Assembly: GCA_022592445.1 (NCBI GenBank)
Contig: JABYQR010000057.1
Span: 62,001-126,000 of the forward strand
Direction: 5' to 3'
From: Cytidiella melzeri
Lineage: Eukaryota; Basidiomycota; Agaricomycetes; Polyporales; Irpicaceae
Length of the DNA stretch: 64,000 nt
Shown: positions 46,882-57,662 of the stretch, piece after piece
Numbering within the stretch: the first letter of the stretch is position 1
Layout: every line of letters begins with the position of its first letter
Translations under genes and position numbers: made by a program
The notes under the pieces: model-generated
What the model was told of the DNA's origin: nothing
The model's database searches: none
Seen by the model: only the letters and a program-made list of their open reading frames with translations

Positions 46882-48822
46882 TTACACCCCTGAGCTTTTG
46901 TAGTCATCATGAGCCGCGTATGGATGGTCCCAAGTCTGCTTCGGAGCCATCTCGTGCATGTTCAGATGAGCCGACGAGGAGTTCATGTCCATGATACTGT
47001 AGGTCTTCGGTCTTCCCGCAACAGAAGAGAGGCCCAACTTGGCGGCCTGTGCAGCACGCCTCTGTTTCCGGCGCACACAGCAACGCCAGGTGATGAGTGC
47101 AGCGACAATAATAACGAACGCGAGGCAGCCCACGAAGATTTCGGGCCATCGACTGAGAACTTGCTCCTCGTACCTATCAGGTGCGTCAGCATCTACTGAA
47201 CGAAAGCCGAGACAGATAGACCCACTTTTTCTTCTTCTCCTCTTCAGAGATAGGCGACGTCAAGCCTTGACCCGCAGGCAGTAGGGCCTGGGATGACGAA
47301 TTGGTTGTGTCGACTCCGTTCAGACGGACTTTGATGAATTCTTGCTTTGCGGTGGCCTTGTTCATTGTGGACATAAGCTGGATATATGGGTCGTTGCGAT
47401 CGTTTGAGGATTCATCCACCCAGTCTCCATAGTCGAACAAAGTGTACGCATTGCGCACTATGGTATGTCAGTATGCTCAAAGAGTAACAAGAGATCGAGA
47501 ACGCACGGAAGGACATGCCGAGGATGATGTCGTATTCGCCGAGCAGACTAAACGCAGATGTAATGGGTTGAAACTGACAAATCACACTTTCGTCAGGAGT
47601 CCTCGTGATGCCCACTGCGTCAGACTCACTGCACCAAGACAAACCGGACTGCCAGTCGAGTCCACAATACCAAAGTCGCTGGTAGAGACATCCAAGGGAT
47701 GTATCGGATACTCAACGCCGCCGAACATGAAGCTGAGATTGATGAGCTGCGTGCAAGGAACCGTCCACGCCTGATACTGTGCGTTCCATTCTGCGCCTTG
47801 CACACGGCCGTAAATGGCGTCTGACATAGCACGCGGAACTTGCGGCAGAGTGTATCCAGAGTCGAACACTGCGATGAGTTGACCGTCAGGTGCGCTGGGG
47901 ACAATAGAGTCAACCTTTATCGGTTGGCCGTCCGGTCCAATCACCCCGTTCGCGTCAGTGTATACCTGCCAGTGCTGGTCTTCATCAGTCAGCTTGTGAA
48001 CTGCTTTCACCTCCAACTTCGGCATGCTTGTAATGTTTTCAAAGCCAGCTACAGGCTCTGAGATTGTGAGTTGGCCCGTAAAACTCTCAGTGACGGAACT
48101 CTTGCGATCGAGGAGGAGGGATAGATAGTTGGCGGAGGTTGTGTTCTGGGAAAATATGCGATTCAGAACGCTGTTGCCAGAGTCATCGTCCAGCTTATCA
48201 AGGATAACAGAACCAGTGTTGGGGCCAAGTCCAATCAGACCTTCGAACCCTTGGGCTGAGATGTTTATGGAGAAGGAAGATGTGTTCTTCACAAGCACTG
48301 TCTCCAATCGTTAGTGACTAGCGAGCGAGCAGCAGTCAGGAATAGGACGCCACGCACAGTATGCTTGATCCTTGATGTGGTAGCCAGCAAAGTCCAGGTC
48401 AGCAGAATTGATGTCACCTACGTTGAGGTAAGCTCAATGAACTGTGAACGTTCAACAAAATTCGCACCTGAAGCTTCTCCAACTGCATACGACACTGAAA
48501 CCGACTTTCCCAGATCCGTTGTGCCTGGCACATCTCCTGTAACCCACAGGTCAGAGCTGCCAAAAGAGTCAGCTTGACTCTCCAAACGCCACAACCGGTC
48601 TTACCTGCCCGTGTCGAGGAGGACAGGTATCACTCGGCCTCCGAGGGTTACATTGGCGATGTACTCAGCATTGTGGGTGTTTGTTACAGGGATGTTGTGC
48701 TCATCGCGTGCTTGAAGAGCATTGTGAGGGTTGTAAGAGGTCCGCACGCGAACAGGAAAGCTTATAGCATGTACACCGATGAACAGAGAGAAGAGAGACG
48801 ATCCAAGAGCAGCAGTCCACAT
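46882..48822 (-). CDS. Membrane-anchored aspartic protease (A1 family), copy 1
   Basis: The protein opens with a signal peptide (MWTAALGSSLFSLFIGVHA). The first active-site motif DTGSSDLWV is split by an intron after GACACGGGCAG. FEGLIGLGP and the second motif FDSGYTLPQVP follow. After the catalytic domain comes a Ser/Thr-rich stalk, one membrane helix (FVGCLAFVIIVAALITW), a basic stop-transfer patch (RCCVRRKQRR) and a cytosolic tail of about 60 residues. This is the layout of surface- or vacuole-membrane pepsins of fungi. Its tail has no PPxY motif, unlike the paralogue at 51.3 kb. It is divergent from the arrestin-like gene that starts at 49508. Confidence 0.9.
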
Positions 48823-49507
48823 TCGAAAGGAGTGTGTCGGAAAGAAAGAATGGAAAGCCTTTGCAAACAGGCTGGAATGTTGAGCGTGATGGTGGTTAGA
48901 AACAAGCGTGATCTTTCCTCGTCGTCGCCATGTTCGCGGCGTCTATTAGTGAAGTAACGGAATCGGCAGTAGAAACAAGCTCAGCCTTACGCTCAGCTGC
49001 CATGAGACTTCACTAACACGAAACTACCACGTACTCGCAATAAATCGTGAGTGCCAAAGCTCCAACGTTCTGCCAGCCATTGACTACCTACAAAGAATAG
49101 AAACAGACTTGTTGGCTCGCTGCACTGGTGACTGCAAGCTACGACATTGTGCGCAATGAGGTCGTCAAAGACACGTCCGCGTCGCTGGAGAGTTGAGTCG
49201 GCGTTCTTTACGTCACATTGCCATCGACTACATACAGCGGTGAGCGGTTGATCCATTGTCTGCCCATTGCGTGCCGTTATTCTGAAGACGCGCATAGTTT
49301 TGCCAACACGGAGACTCAGTTCACCGGGATGAACTCTGTAGAGCATGACTGGGATGACGTGTTCCCTGCAAAGATGACTGACAAGAAAGCGTCAACAAGC
49401 TCGGAACCAGCATGCAGCAAGCGTAACATACCACTCAAAAGAGATGGCACAGTTAGCTGGTCAGATTCCTGCTATCGCCCGGCCCCAGACCAAGACACAC
49501 TACCGAG
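48823..49507. promoter_or_regulatory. Shared upstream region of a divergent protease/arrestin pair
   Basis: About 685 bp separate the two start codons. No gene or clear motif is recognised. By position it must hold both promoters. Confidence 0.4.
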
Positions 49508-51062
49508 ATGAGCGCTGCAGAGTTGCCGCCTTACACGCCGTCAATAGCCATGCCTTATTACACTGCTGAGCTGCAAGAGGGCGAGCAGCGACTGAGCTCC
49601 GTGCAACACGCATCCAATCCTACCGGTCAAGTGTCTCTCGAATATAACCACGGTGATATCACCATCACGATGCATGAGCAGGAACCAGGTGTTGAAGTTC
49701 CTACATATACACATGCAGGTATTGTCAAAGGTACAGTGGATCTCGCCGAGGACAGCGTGCTTTCCGTCTTGTTGAAGGTGAGTGGCTCACTTTGCCCCAT
49801 TCAGTGCAAGGCCGTTAATCGGTTTACCAGCTGGAAGGAAGACAGTCAGTCGCTGCGATACGGCAGGATCTGCTTGAAGAGCAAAGCTGCTTGTTCTCCG
49901 ATACCTATGAATTGTGGAAGAAGCGAGATGGCGTCAGTTGTCCTCCAACACTCGACTTCAGCATTCCTTTTCCAACAACTTATCAGGACAAACATCATAC
50001 AGCCACCCTTCCCCCTTCGTTCACTGGGAGGTACCCCGGAGAACCATCTATTTGGGCCAATGTCTGGTACATATTGAGAGTCATTGTTATTAAACGGCGC
50101 TTTGGCTCGTGGGAGAAGCGGAGAACGTAGGTTCCGCTGTCTCTACCCCTTTATGTATTCGCTGAGGGCGACTCTTCAGGTTGAGTCAAGTGATATCCTA
50201 TCGCCCACAGTCCAGCCCTGCGTTACCTATTCCGCCAAATCTGCTTCCGTTACTTTCCGTAGTCACACCGATCCCAGAGGGATGGCAGACGATTTTCACT
50301 ATAATACCCTCACGCAGACGTGGAACGAGGGCCATCGATTGTCACGTACGTATCACATAAAGTCCTGCTGTCTCCTGGTTCTCAAAAAATCTGCACAGCT
50401 GTTTATTCCAGCTGGTGGAATATATGCGATAATGGACAGAATACCATTTCATCTACAGCTCCGGGCACCAGCGGATCATCTCATCAAGCTTACCATGCGA
50501 GGAGCCCCACTGGCAGAGGCAGCCACGGCTGGTTTATCTGGCCTAAACCTTCGTTCCTTCGATAGCACACCACCAACGGTGATAACACCACCCTCACGGA
50601 ATTTATTGTTTATTTTCCACAATTTGCTTCACGCGAATTCGACTCGGATGGATACAGCGAGAAGCGCCAATGCTGCCTCTGTGCGTGTCTACCTTCAGCG
50701 CATGATTACGAGCAAAGCACGCGGGCAAAATGTGCGGCAAACAGTTATCGCAGGAGAGGCTACCCTCACCGAGATGGCCCTCTCAGATAGCGAAGACGTT
50801 TTAGCGTGGGGAGGGTACGTATCATGCACGGCGGCCACTGTAAACACTGCCGGGTTTTCGACCAATGCGTTTGAAGTGAAGGCAAGCCTTTGCGTTCCTT
50901 ACCGCCTTCTTATATGATAATTTTGCCACGCAGGACTTTCTCGTGGTCCACATCAAACCCGCTAGTCTAGAATCCTCTCCCTGGATAGAGCACAAGCATG
51001 CCCACCCTATACAACTCGTCCCAGACTCGTACCGGGAGAATCGACCCGCTTCTGAGCAGTAG
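49508..51062 (+). CDS. Arrestin-like protein, copy A
   Basis: The protein starts MSAAELPPYTPSIAMPYYTAE, where LPPY fits the [L/P]PxY motif bound by WW domains of Rsp5/Nedd4 ligases. Arrestin-type strands follow: VSLEYNHGDITITMHEQEPG..PTYTHAGIVKGTVDL, then after an intron LEGRQSVAAI, TYELWKKRDGVSCPPTLDFSIPFPTTYQD, ATLPPSFTGRYPG..IWANVWYILRVIVIKRRFGSWEKRRT. The C-terminal domain includes FHLQLRAPADHLIKL, and the last exon encodes HIKPASLESSPWIEHKHAHPIQLVPDSY before TAG 51060-51062. Fungal arrestin-like adaptors bring ubiquitin ligase to membrane transporters for endocytosis. The paralogue lies at 57663-59301. Confidence 0.78.
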
Positions 51063-51310
51063 CAGTCACGTTTCGACTTACCTTCCGTCGCTGTGTTGTG
51101 TAACAATGATGAGCTATGAGCAGAGCCTCGTAGAAACATGCTATGCAAATGTCTGCTCTAAACAATAATCCAAAGCTGTGGGCGGCTATGTGGCGGGAAC
51201 CGCATCTGCCGCACCGCCCCGTCGCTCGACTTAAATCATCGTGCTACTTGATCCTTTGCACCTTTGTCTTTCTTTTCTTGCAACGTTGTGGACAAAAAGT
51301 ATCTCGTGAG

Positions 51311-53178
51311 ATGCGGTCGTCGGTTATCCCGCTGCTATGCTCGTTCGCTGCACTTCCTGTGGACCTTGCGGAAGCCGTTCGAGTCGGTATACAGGGCACA
51401 CACACCTCGCTCGCAAGTCGGCTGCAATCGCGGACCTCCCTGTCCGGGTCTACCTCTGTCAGCGACTCGTCGAATATCCAGTATACTACCAACATCACCC
51501 TTGGAGGTAGCTCATTTGCCGTTATCATCGACACCGGAAGGTAAGCTGTGTCCCAAGCGTTTCGCACTCTACGCAGCTCACTAAATCACTGTGCAGCTCG
51601 GATCTATATGTAACAGGAACTGTTTCAGGGGCAACAGATACAGGCAAGACGGCGGGGGTGCAGTATGCTATCGGGTCCATTGAAGGTATGGTTTCATGGC
51701 GTAGTACTATTTGTGTGCCGCGCTGAATTCGAGCTGGTGTAATATAGGACCTGTGAAACTTGCAACATTAGACTTTGCCGGATATACTGTACAAAACCAG
51801 GCTTATAGTGAGCACATTAATACTCTTTCCTTGTTGTTGACTTACATAGCTTGCAGTCGACGTTCCGGCAAGCCAGACAGCCACAGTCGGCACAGGTCTC
51901 ATTGGTCTGGGCCCGAACTTCGGCTCACAAGTCCACGATGCGCTCAACAACGCATCAGGCGACACCGCCCTCGATAACATCTTCCGACAAAACACCACTA
52001 CACCAAATTTCCTCTCGATTCTGCTGCAACGTGACGACGATCCAGCTGGTGTCTTCCCAGGGGAGCTTACAATCGGAGAGGTGATCCCAGGATTCGAAAA
52101 CGTCACAAGCCAGCCAAAACTTAACGTGACTCAAGTGTCTACGAACGAGCGAGGTAACCAGCACTGGCAGGTTTTGCTCGACAACGACGGTGTAATTGGT
52201 CCGGACGGCAAGGTCATCGATATTGACACGGGAGTCAAATCAACTTCGAGCAAAGGCCAGCTTACGGTTGTGTTCGATTCAGGTTTCTCGCTACCCCAAG
52301 TACCAAAGTATGCAAACAAAACTGCTCGTAACACGCACTCTGTTCATTTTTCCCCTTGTTAGGTCTGTATCAGACGCGATCTACAGTGGTGCACCAAGCG
52401 CAGACTTCGTGCAGGACTCTGGCCTTGGCGCCGTTTGGACGCTTCCCTGTGACGTGGAGATCAACATCGCCTTTAAGTTCGGAGGCGTTACCTTCCCTAT
52501 CAACCCGCTGGATACTGTGCTGGACCTCAATGCGACGAACGACGACGGCAGCAAAGTCTGCATTGGTGCAGTATGTACAACGTTATATCGTTAAGCTGCT
52601 GTACTGAAGTGATTTCAACAGTTCCAGCCGATCTCTACTGCTGCAAGCCCGACTTTTGACATGGTGCTCGGAATGGCTTTCCGTAAGTCCAAACCATATA
52701 TGTTCGTTAGGCTTATTGACACACAACTCCAGTTCGAAATGCCTACTTGACCGTCAACTTTGGTGATTTCGTCGATGGTTCGGTTAACAACGTCGCAGAC
52801 CCATACATCCAGATGCTCCCCCTCACGAACGACTCCTCAGCCGTGCACAACGATTTTGTCAAGGTCCGCGGTGGCTCGCGATCAGTAGACACCAGCGAAT
52901 CTTTCGCTCAACGTATCAAGTCGCATCTTGGGATCGTCATCGCAGTAGCAGCTGTTGCAGGCTTGCTGATTCTCGGCGGTATCGCGTACTGCTGCCTCAG
53001 GAACAGGAGATTAGGCCGGACACCCGCTGGCTTCATGAACCTACAGAGCTCATATCAACCGTTGCATGATCCTGCTCCGCCATCTTACAATATGGGACCT
53101 GTAGGCGGGTTCGCTCCCCCACCAGGCCCTCCGCCGCAGCACGCAAACTACAACAACCCTTGGGATTCCCACTACTAA
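51311..53178 (+). CDS. Membrane-anchored aspartic protease (A1 family), copy 2
   Basis: It starts MRSSVIPLLCSFAALPVDLAEA (signal peptide). The first active site IIDTGSSDLYV is split by an intron (exon end 51540, next exon 51597), the same place as in copy 1. GLIGLGPNFGSQ and the second site VFDSGFSLPQVPK follow, then RNAYLTVNFGDF. Later come a stalk, one membrane helix (LGIVIAVAAVAGLLILGGIAYC), basic residues and a proline-rich cytosolic tail containing APPSYN, a PPxY motif. It begins only about 250 bp after the arrestin-like gene on the same strand. Ubiquitin-dependent sorting of the protease through the PPxY motif is a reasonable inference, not shown. Confidence 0.9.
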
Positions 53179-53585
53179 GCTTTACTTTCTCAAACCGAGG
53201 TCATCTACTGCTTGTTTTTTCTACACGTAACGAAGTTGGGTTTCCTCTGTGCAAGTCATACCCACGGACACTTTTGTCGCGATCTTGCTGAACGGTAGAC
53301 AGGTCTATCGAAACGGCAGCAGCGCAAGTGGATATAATGCGCTGGTGAACGTGTCTGTTCTTGCCAGCGGACTTCCTTTGATTTTTTCTCTTTCACTTGT
53401 CTCTTTCTCATTACTCACATCGCTCTCGTCCTCCCCTTTCGTTATGAACAATAGAGTACCCTCTGAAAAGTTGTACATGACTCCCTCCGGCTGTCTTGAT
53501 AGCATACTCAGCTAATGTATCGGATCACGCAATATTCATTCTCGTTCTCTGTGTCGCACAGTCCCATCTTCCAGAGCACATACAT
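53179..53585. other. Convergent intergenic region
   Basis: This lies between the stop codons of the protease and dynactin genes. Pyrimidine-rich stretches occur near 53380-53450. No gene is seen. Confidence 0.4.
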
Positions 53586-55482
53586 TCATTGATACTCCAT
53601 CGTGTCTACCTTGGCTTCATCCCGGGGTATGATCGTCCCTAAATCTATGACGGTGTAGAATGAGAAAGTCTTCATCTCCGGCTGCCTGTGCTGCGTTTGG
53701 ATGCGCGACGGTGTACCAGGGTCCTCCGAGGGTTCAGCATCGTCCGAACGATAGGTATAGCTTACGAGCATATTGAACTAGATACCTCAATTAGACCAGC
53801 ATTTCGTTGGTGCATGGAAAGCTAGAGAAGAAGCATACCTTTATATTCCCTCGCGCCTCCTTCGAAATCACAACTTCCCCACCCACGACAGTGACATTCG
53901 CCCGCCTCTCAAGTATCCCGACCGTCTTGGAACGCCCTCTCGTCTGATCCCTCCCACCGCCCCTCACCTCCCCATCAAAATTGTCTTCCTCAACACCAAA
54001 CATCTCTTCGTCGTCCTCGTACTCCCATGCTTCAGCAAACGCTGCAATCGGGAACGGTGCACTGGGAAGTGTCACAGCAAACGGCGGACGACGGGCTTTG
54101 TTCGCAGCTCCCTCGTCCACGGTGGTAATGGGCGTAGAACGTTGCACTTGCAGCCGTACTTGTATCGGATCGTACAAGGGATTCGTAAAAGAAAGCTGGA
54201 ATGGATACGTCTTCCCCGCTTGCATAGCCCCTTCGATATCGGAAAGCTGTATCGTCTTGCCCGGACGCTTGGCTGACGCCAGAACCGCGAACATATGCGG
54301 AAGACTGACGGTGATGGCGGGGAGATAGTTTGCGGCGACGAGCTTGATTTTGTATCGTACGGACTGGGCTTTTTGCTCAGGTTTGATGAGAATGTGGCGA
54401 CAGCTGGGACAACGCTTGGATTTTTTCGAGTGCAGAGGAATCCGTAGTGGTTTCAGATCTCTGGATCGTCCATAACTTTCGTCAACGTGAAACGGTCACC
54501 GAGAGAGGGACTCACTGAGTTTGCAGGGAGTTTATCCAGCTGTTCTCCCACCGCTGCTCGATGGTGGCAACCTCGCCTGTGTCTTCCAAATGCCTCACGA
54601 ACTCCACGTCCGTCTCGCCGCCACCACCCATTGTAAAGTTGCTCGATCCAACCTCGACTCTTGCTCTGTAGTCCGGAACCTCGTTTCGGTTCGCTTTTTC
54701 TCGACTAGAGCGACTGCGGCCCGCTTGCGGTGTATACTTTGCAACACCGGGAATGTCTCTTGCGAGAGCAGACGACGCGGCGGCTGTGATGGGATTCGTG
54801 TGAGTGTGGTGTGAATGCGATGCCGCAGGGGCTGTGGAGGGGGATGCACGTAGGTGAGGTTCAAAATGCTCCTTCAGTCGCTCGAACTCGAGTGATTCCG
54901 GCGCGGAGTCTTCAAATTTCTGTAACTGAGCTGCTCATATATGACATTAAAGACATTAGCCCGTCATAGAATAGCGTAGAAGCGCACCAGCCAGCCCAGT
55001 CGGCTTTTCAAAAGTGATTCCGACTTCCGCTGAGTCCCATCGGCAGTGATTGCAGTACAAGAAGAAAGGCGGCTCTCCGACGGTGTTCACGATGACAGGC
55101 CGTCCGTCCCCAGCATCGGGAGGATCTGAGGGAACGACAGACAACGTGTTTCTGCAGTTGGGACACATGAAGCAATTGCGGGCGCAGCTTTTCTTACTCT
55201 GTCATCAAGGCCATACCCGCTGTACAAATCACGCAGCACGCACCGGTTCTTCTCTGCGCGGACGCTAGCACTGGGGACTTCGAACAGACAGTTCGGGCAG
55301 TAGTAGCCGCTAACTTCTACCATGACACAGCGGTTGCACCTGATAGCGTCGCACTCCTCACAGAAAAATAGACTGTGTAGTGGATGGAAGCTGTAGGAGG
55401 ATGAAGGGAGGTTTGGCGGCGGTGGATGCGGTGTCGAGGCCAAACACGGGCAGTAAAACTCTACGCTAGGAGTAGGAGCCAT
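53586..55482 (-). CDS. DCTN4: Dynactin subunit 4 (p62)
   Basis: The start is MAPTPSVEFYCPCLAS. Paired zinc-binding cysteines follow (CEECDAIRCNRCV, YYCPNCLFEVPSASV, FMCPNCRNTL, LYCNHCRWDS), then SAEVGITFEKPTGLA, a coiled region (FERLKEHFEPHL), HLEDTGEVATIEQRWENSWINSL, and PLRIPLHSKKSKRCPSCRHILIKPE. Beta-rich C-terminal segments are RYKIKLVAANYLPAI, YPFQLSFTNPLYDPIQVRL and FYTVIDLGTIIP. This order is that of p62, a pointed-end component of dynactin that helps dynein bind cargo in the cytoplasm. Several introns are present. The upstream in-frame codons from 55563 are probably not translated. Confidence 0.93.
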
Positions 55483-55743
55483 GTCGTGTCTTTGCTCTGC
55501 AATCAGCTTTCTGTCCGAGCAACGGCACGTTGACGATGTGGTGGCCAGGAAGAAAGAGGTCATGAATATGGGCGCCTACACGTGATCGCGTCTCGCATTT
55601 GCCAACACGTGCTGCCCATCATGTTTTCCGCCGATTTCGATAGGTGAGCTCAGTGCAGCGAGACGCAGAAACTATACAGAATGAAGCTTCAAATATGAAT
55701 GGTCAATATTCAAGCACTACGACCCTGTCGTTTAACATTGTCC
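55483..55743. other. Short intergenic region
   Basis: This lies between two minus-strand genes. No feature is recognised. Confidence 0.3.
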
Positions 55744-56895
55744 TCAAGCCGCTGGCCTCCTAGTATCAAGGCGAGCCAGCGTTTCCTCAAGCCTCGCAGC
55801 ACGAGAAGCATTCATCCTCTCCTCCCACTCCTCGTCCCTGCTAACATAACTCATCGGTCGACTGTTCTCACTTGTCCAGCTCTCCCTCACTGAACCATCC
55901 CCATCCGCATTGGCACGAGCGATCGCCAGTGCCCTCGCCTGCGCCTTCTGCTCCCTCATCGCATCCGTCAACATCCCCGACAGAACTAACGTGCTCCCAC
56001 GTGTATGACCATACGCCGGAGGAGGCGGAACCGCTATTACGTTGTCCTCCACATCGCCTGTGCCAACGCCACTTTGCGCCAGCGCCGCGGCATACGTCGG
56101 GAGCGGCGGGCGATTCCACGGGGCGAACCCGATGCCCATGGCACTCGCACGCCTGCCGCCAGGCATGGGCAGATCTGACCCGTGAACGTGAGCCCAGCGC
56201 TGTGCGCGCATGTGGTAGATGCTGCGTTCGGCGAACACGAGTTGGGCGAGGGCGGCGACGCAGAATGCGACGTGCAGGAATATCTGGGTGGTGTTGACGT
56301 CGTTACCTGAGTTGTTGTTGGCGTCAACGCCGTTCAAGCTGGTGCCATGGCTAGAGTTGGCAGAGAGGTGATTGGTGAGGAGAACCCAACCTGCGATGGT
56401 ACCGATGAAAATAACGATTTGGCCGAAGAAGATGAGGATAGAAGTCAAGGGAATGCCTCGAATAAGAGGGACATTCTTGGGTGTCAACCTGGCGAGTAAG
56501 CTTTTTGTGATTGTGTGGTTGGTAGGTACGGACGCTACGGACGCTTCGTCCGCTATAGCAGCCGGGGCAGGCGCAACATCCGCCTGGGGTTGATCCCTGT
56601 CCGCTGGATGGCGAACGGGTAACACTGCCTGGTTCCCTTGAGCCGTAGGAGGTGTCTCTTCATGCTCCGGCTCGCGATACCCAATTTCTCCTCGCTTCGA
56701 GGGCAATGGATCCGCTTCTGCAGGGACCGCTCTGCTTGGCCCCGCTTCATTGCTACGACCAACCGTAGCCGTCAGAGGTACGTCCTCCAGAGCAACTTCA
56801 ACCACACTAGCATGAACCTCTCGGTCCTGCACCTGTCCCTCCTCGCCCACTGGTACCTTTACCATGCTCGAACCTGTCGTGGCGTCATGCTGCAT
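55744..56895 (-). CDS. Hypothetical two-pass membrane protein with PPxY motif
   Basis: A single open frame of 383 residues, apparently without introns. The N-terminal about 130 residues are acidic and disordered. Two membrane helices follow (IPLTSILIFFGQIVIFIGTIAGWVLL and TTQIFLHVAFCVAALAQLVFA), joined by a short Asn/Ser-rich loop. The C-terminal cytosolic part holds PPPPAYG, a PPxY motif, then an alanine/arginine-rich helix (MREQKAQARALAIARANADG) and a basic tail. It resembles uncharacterised Agaricomycete membrane proteins. I cannot name a function. Confidence 0.7.
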   Translation of the reverse strand: MQHDATTGSSMVKVPVGEEGQVQDREVHASVVEVALEDVPLTATVGRSNEAGPSRAVPAEADPLPSKRGEIGYREPEHEETPPTAQGNQAVLPVRHPADRDQPQADVAPAPAAIADEASVASVPTNHTITKSLLARLTPKNVPLIRGIPLTSILIFFGQIVIFIGTIAGWVLLTNHLSANSSHGTSLNGVDANNNSGNDVNTTQIFLHVAFCVAALAQLVFAERSIYHMRAQRWAHVHGSDLPMPGGRRASAMGIGFAPWNRPPLPTYAAALAQSGVGTGDVEDNVIAVPPPPAYGHTRGSTLVLSGMLTDAMREQKAQARALAIARANADGDGSVRESWTSENSRPMSYVSRDEEWEERMNASRAARLEETLARLDTRRPAA

Positions 56896-57662
56896 GATGA
56901 GCTAACCCTTTCAGCCCTCCCGTCGTATTGGAAAAAGCGCCTTCGGCCAGCGACGTCGATGCAAATTCCAGCTGTGCAGAAAGAGAGAAATAGAAAAGAG
57001 AGTGAAGGCAACCCAGGCCCTGAGAAAGGAATGATACAGTATATAACGGAAACGGCGACGGCGACGGTGGGTGAAAGGCAAGGTGGAAGAGAGAGGGAAA
57101 CACAACTGCTATCAATGTATCAGCGCCCCTGTATGATCTCGTTGTTGGACAGCTGCCGTTGCTGGGGTGCGAACGAGAACCGCCTTGGAGACGCTGTAAG
57201 TTCTCGGATCAGACGGGACAGTGTCTCGGAGGGCGGGACATCGGGATTTTCTCAGCTGCAAGACATCATGATCGTCAGGACTCAGGCGATCGAGGACTGG
57301 GCGTTCATGGGTGCACGCCGGGCTTGTTGAATGATCACGATGCTATTGCTAAGACCGCTGTAGAGCCTAGTCTACACAAGCAGTACAAGGTGGACAAGTA
57401 CAAAACCAACTATGGGTATAGTGCGCATAAACTGTAACAATAATGAAGGTACTTTTTCGTCTTGGTCTAGGGGGGATGTGCGAAGTGCTGTGCCTGAATA
57501 TGATAAAGTGATGCGATGTAAGTTATGCAAGGGTCCGTCCCGATGGTGCTGCTATGTTATGCTATGGACTGGGGGATTCCAGGAATGTAGCCAGACGAAA
57601 TATAAGGAAATAATATGGATGAGTATGAAGAGTTCTGCAGGCACACCGCAGGACGCCCAACC
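56896..57662. other. No recognisable gene
   Basis: This region holds the promoter of the membrane protein gene and the 3' side of the arrestin-like gene. Nothing further is recognised. Confidence 0.4.
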
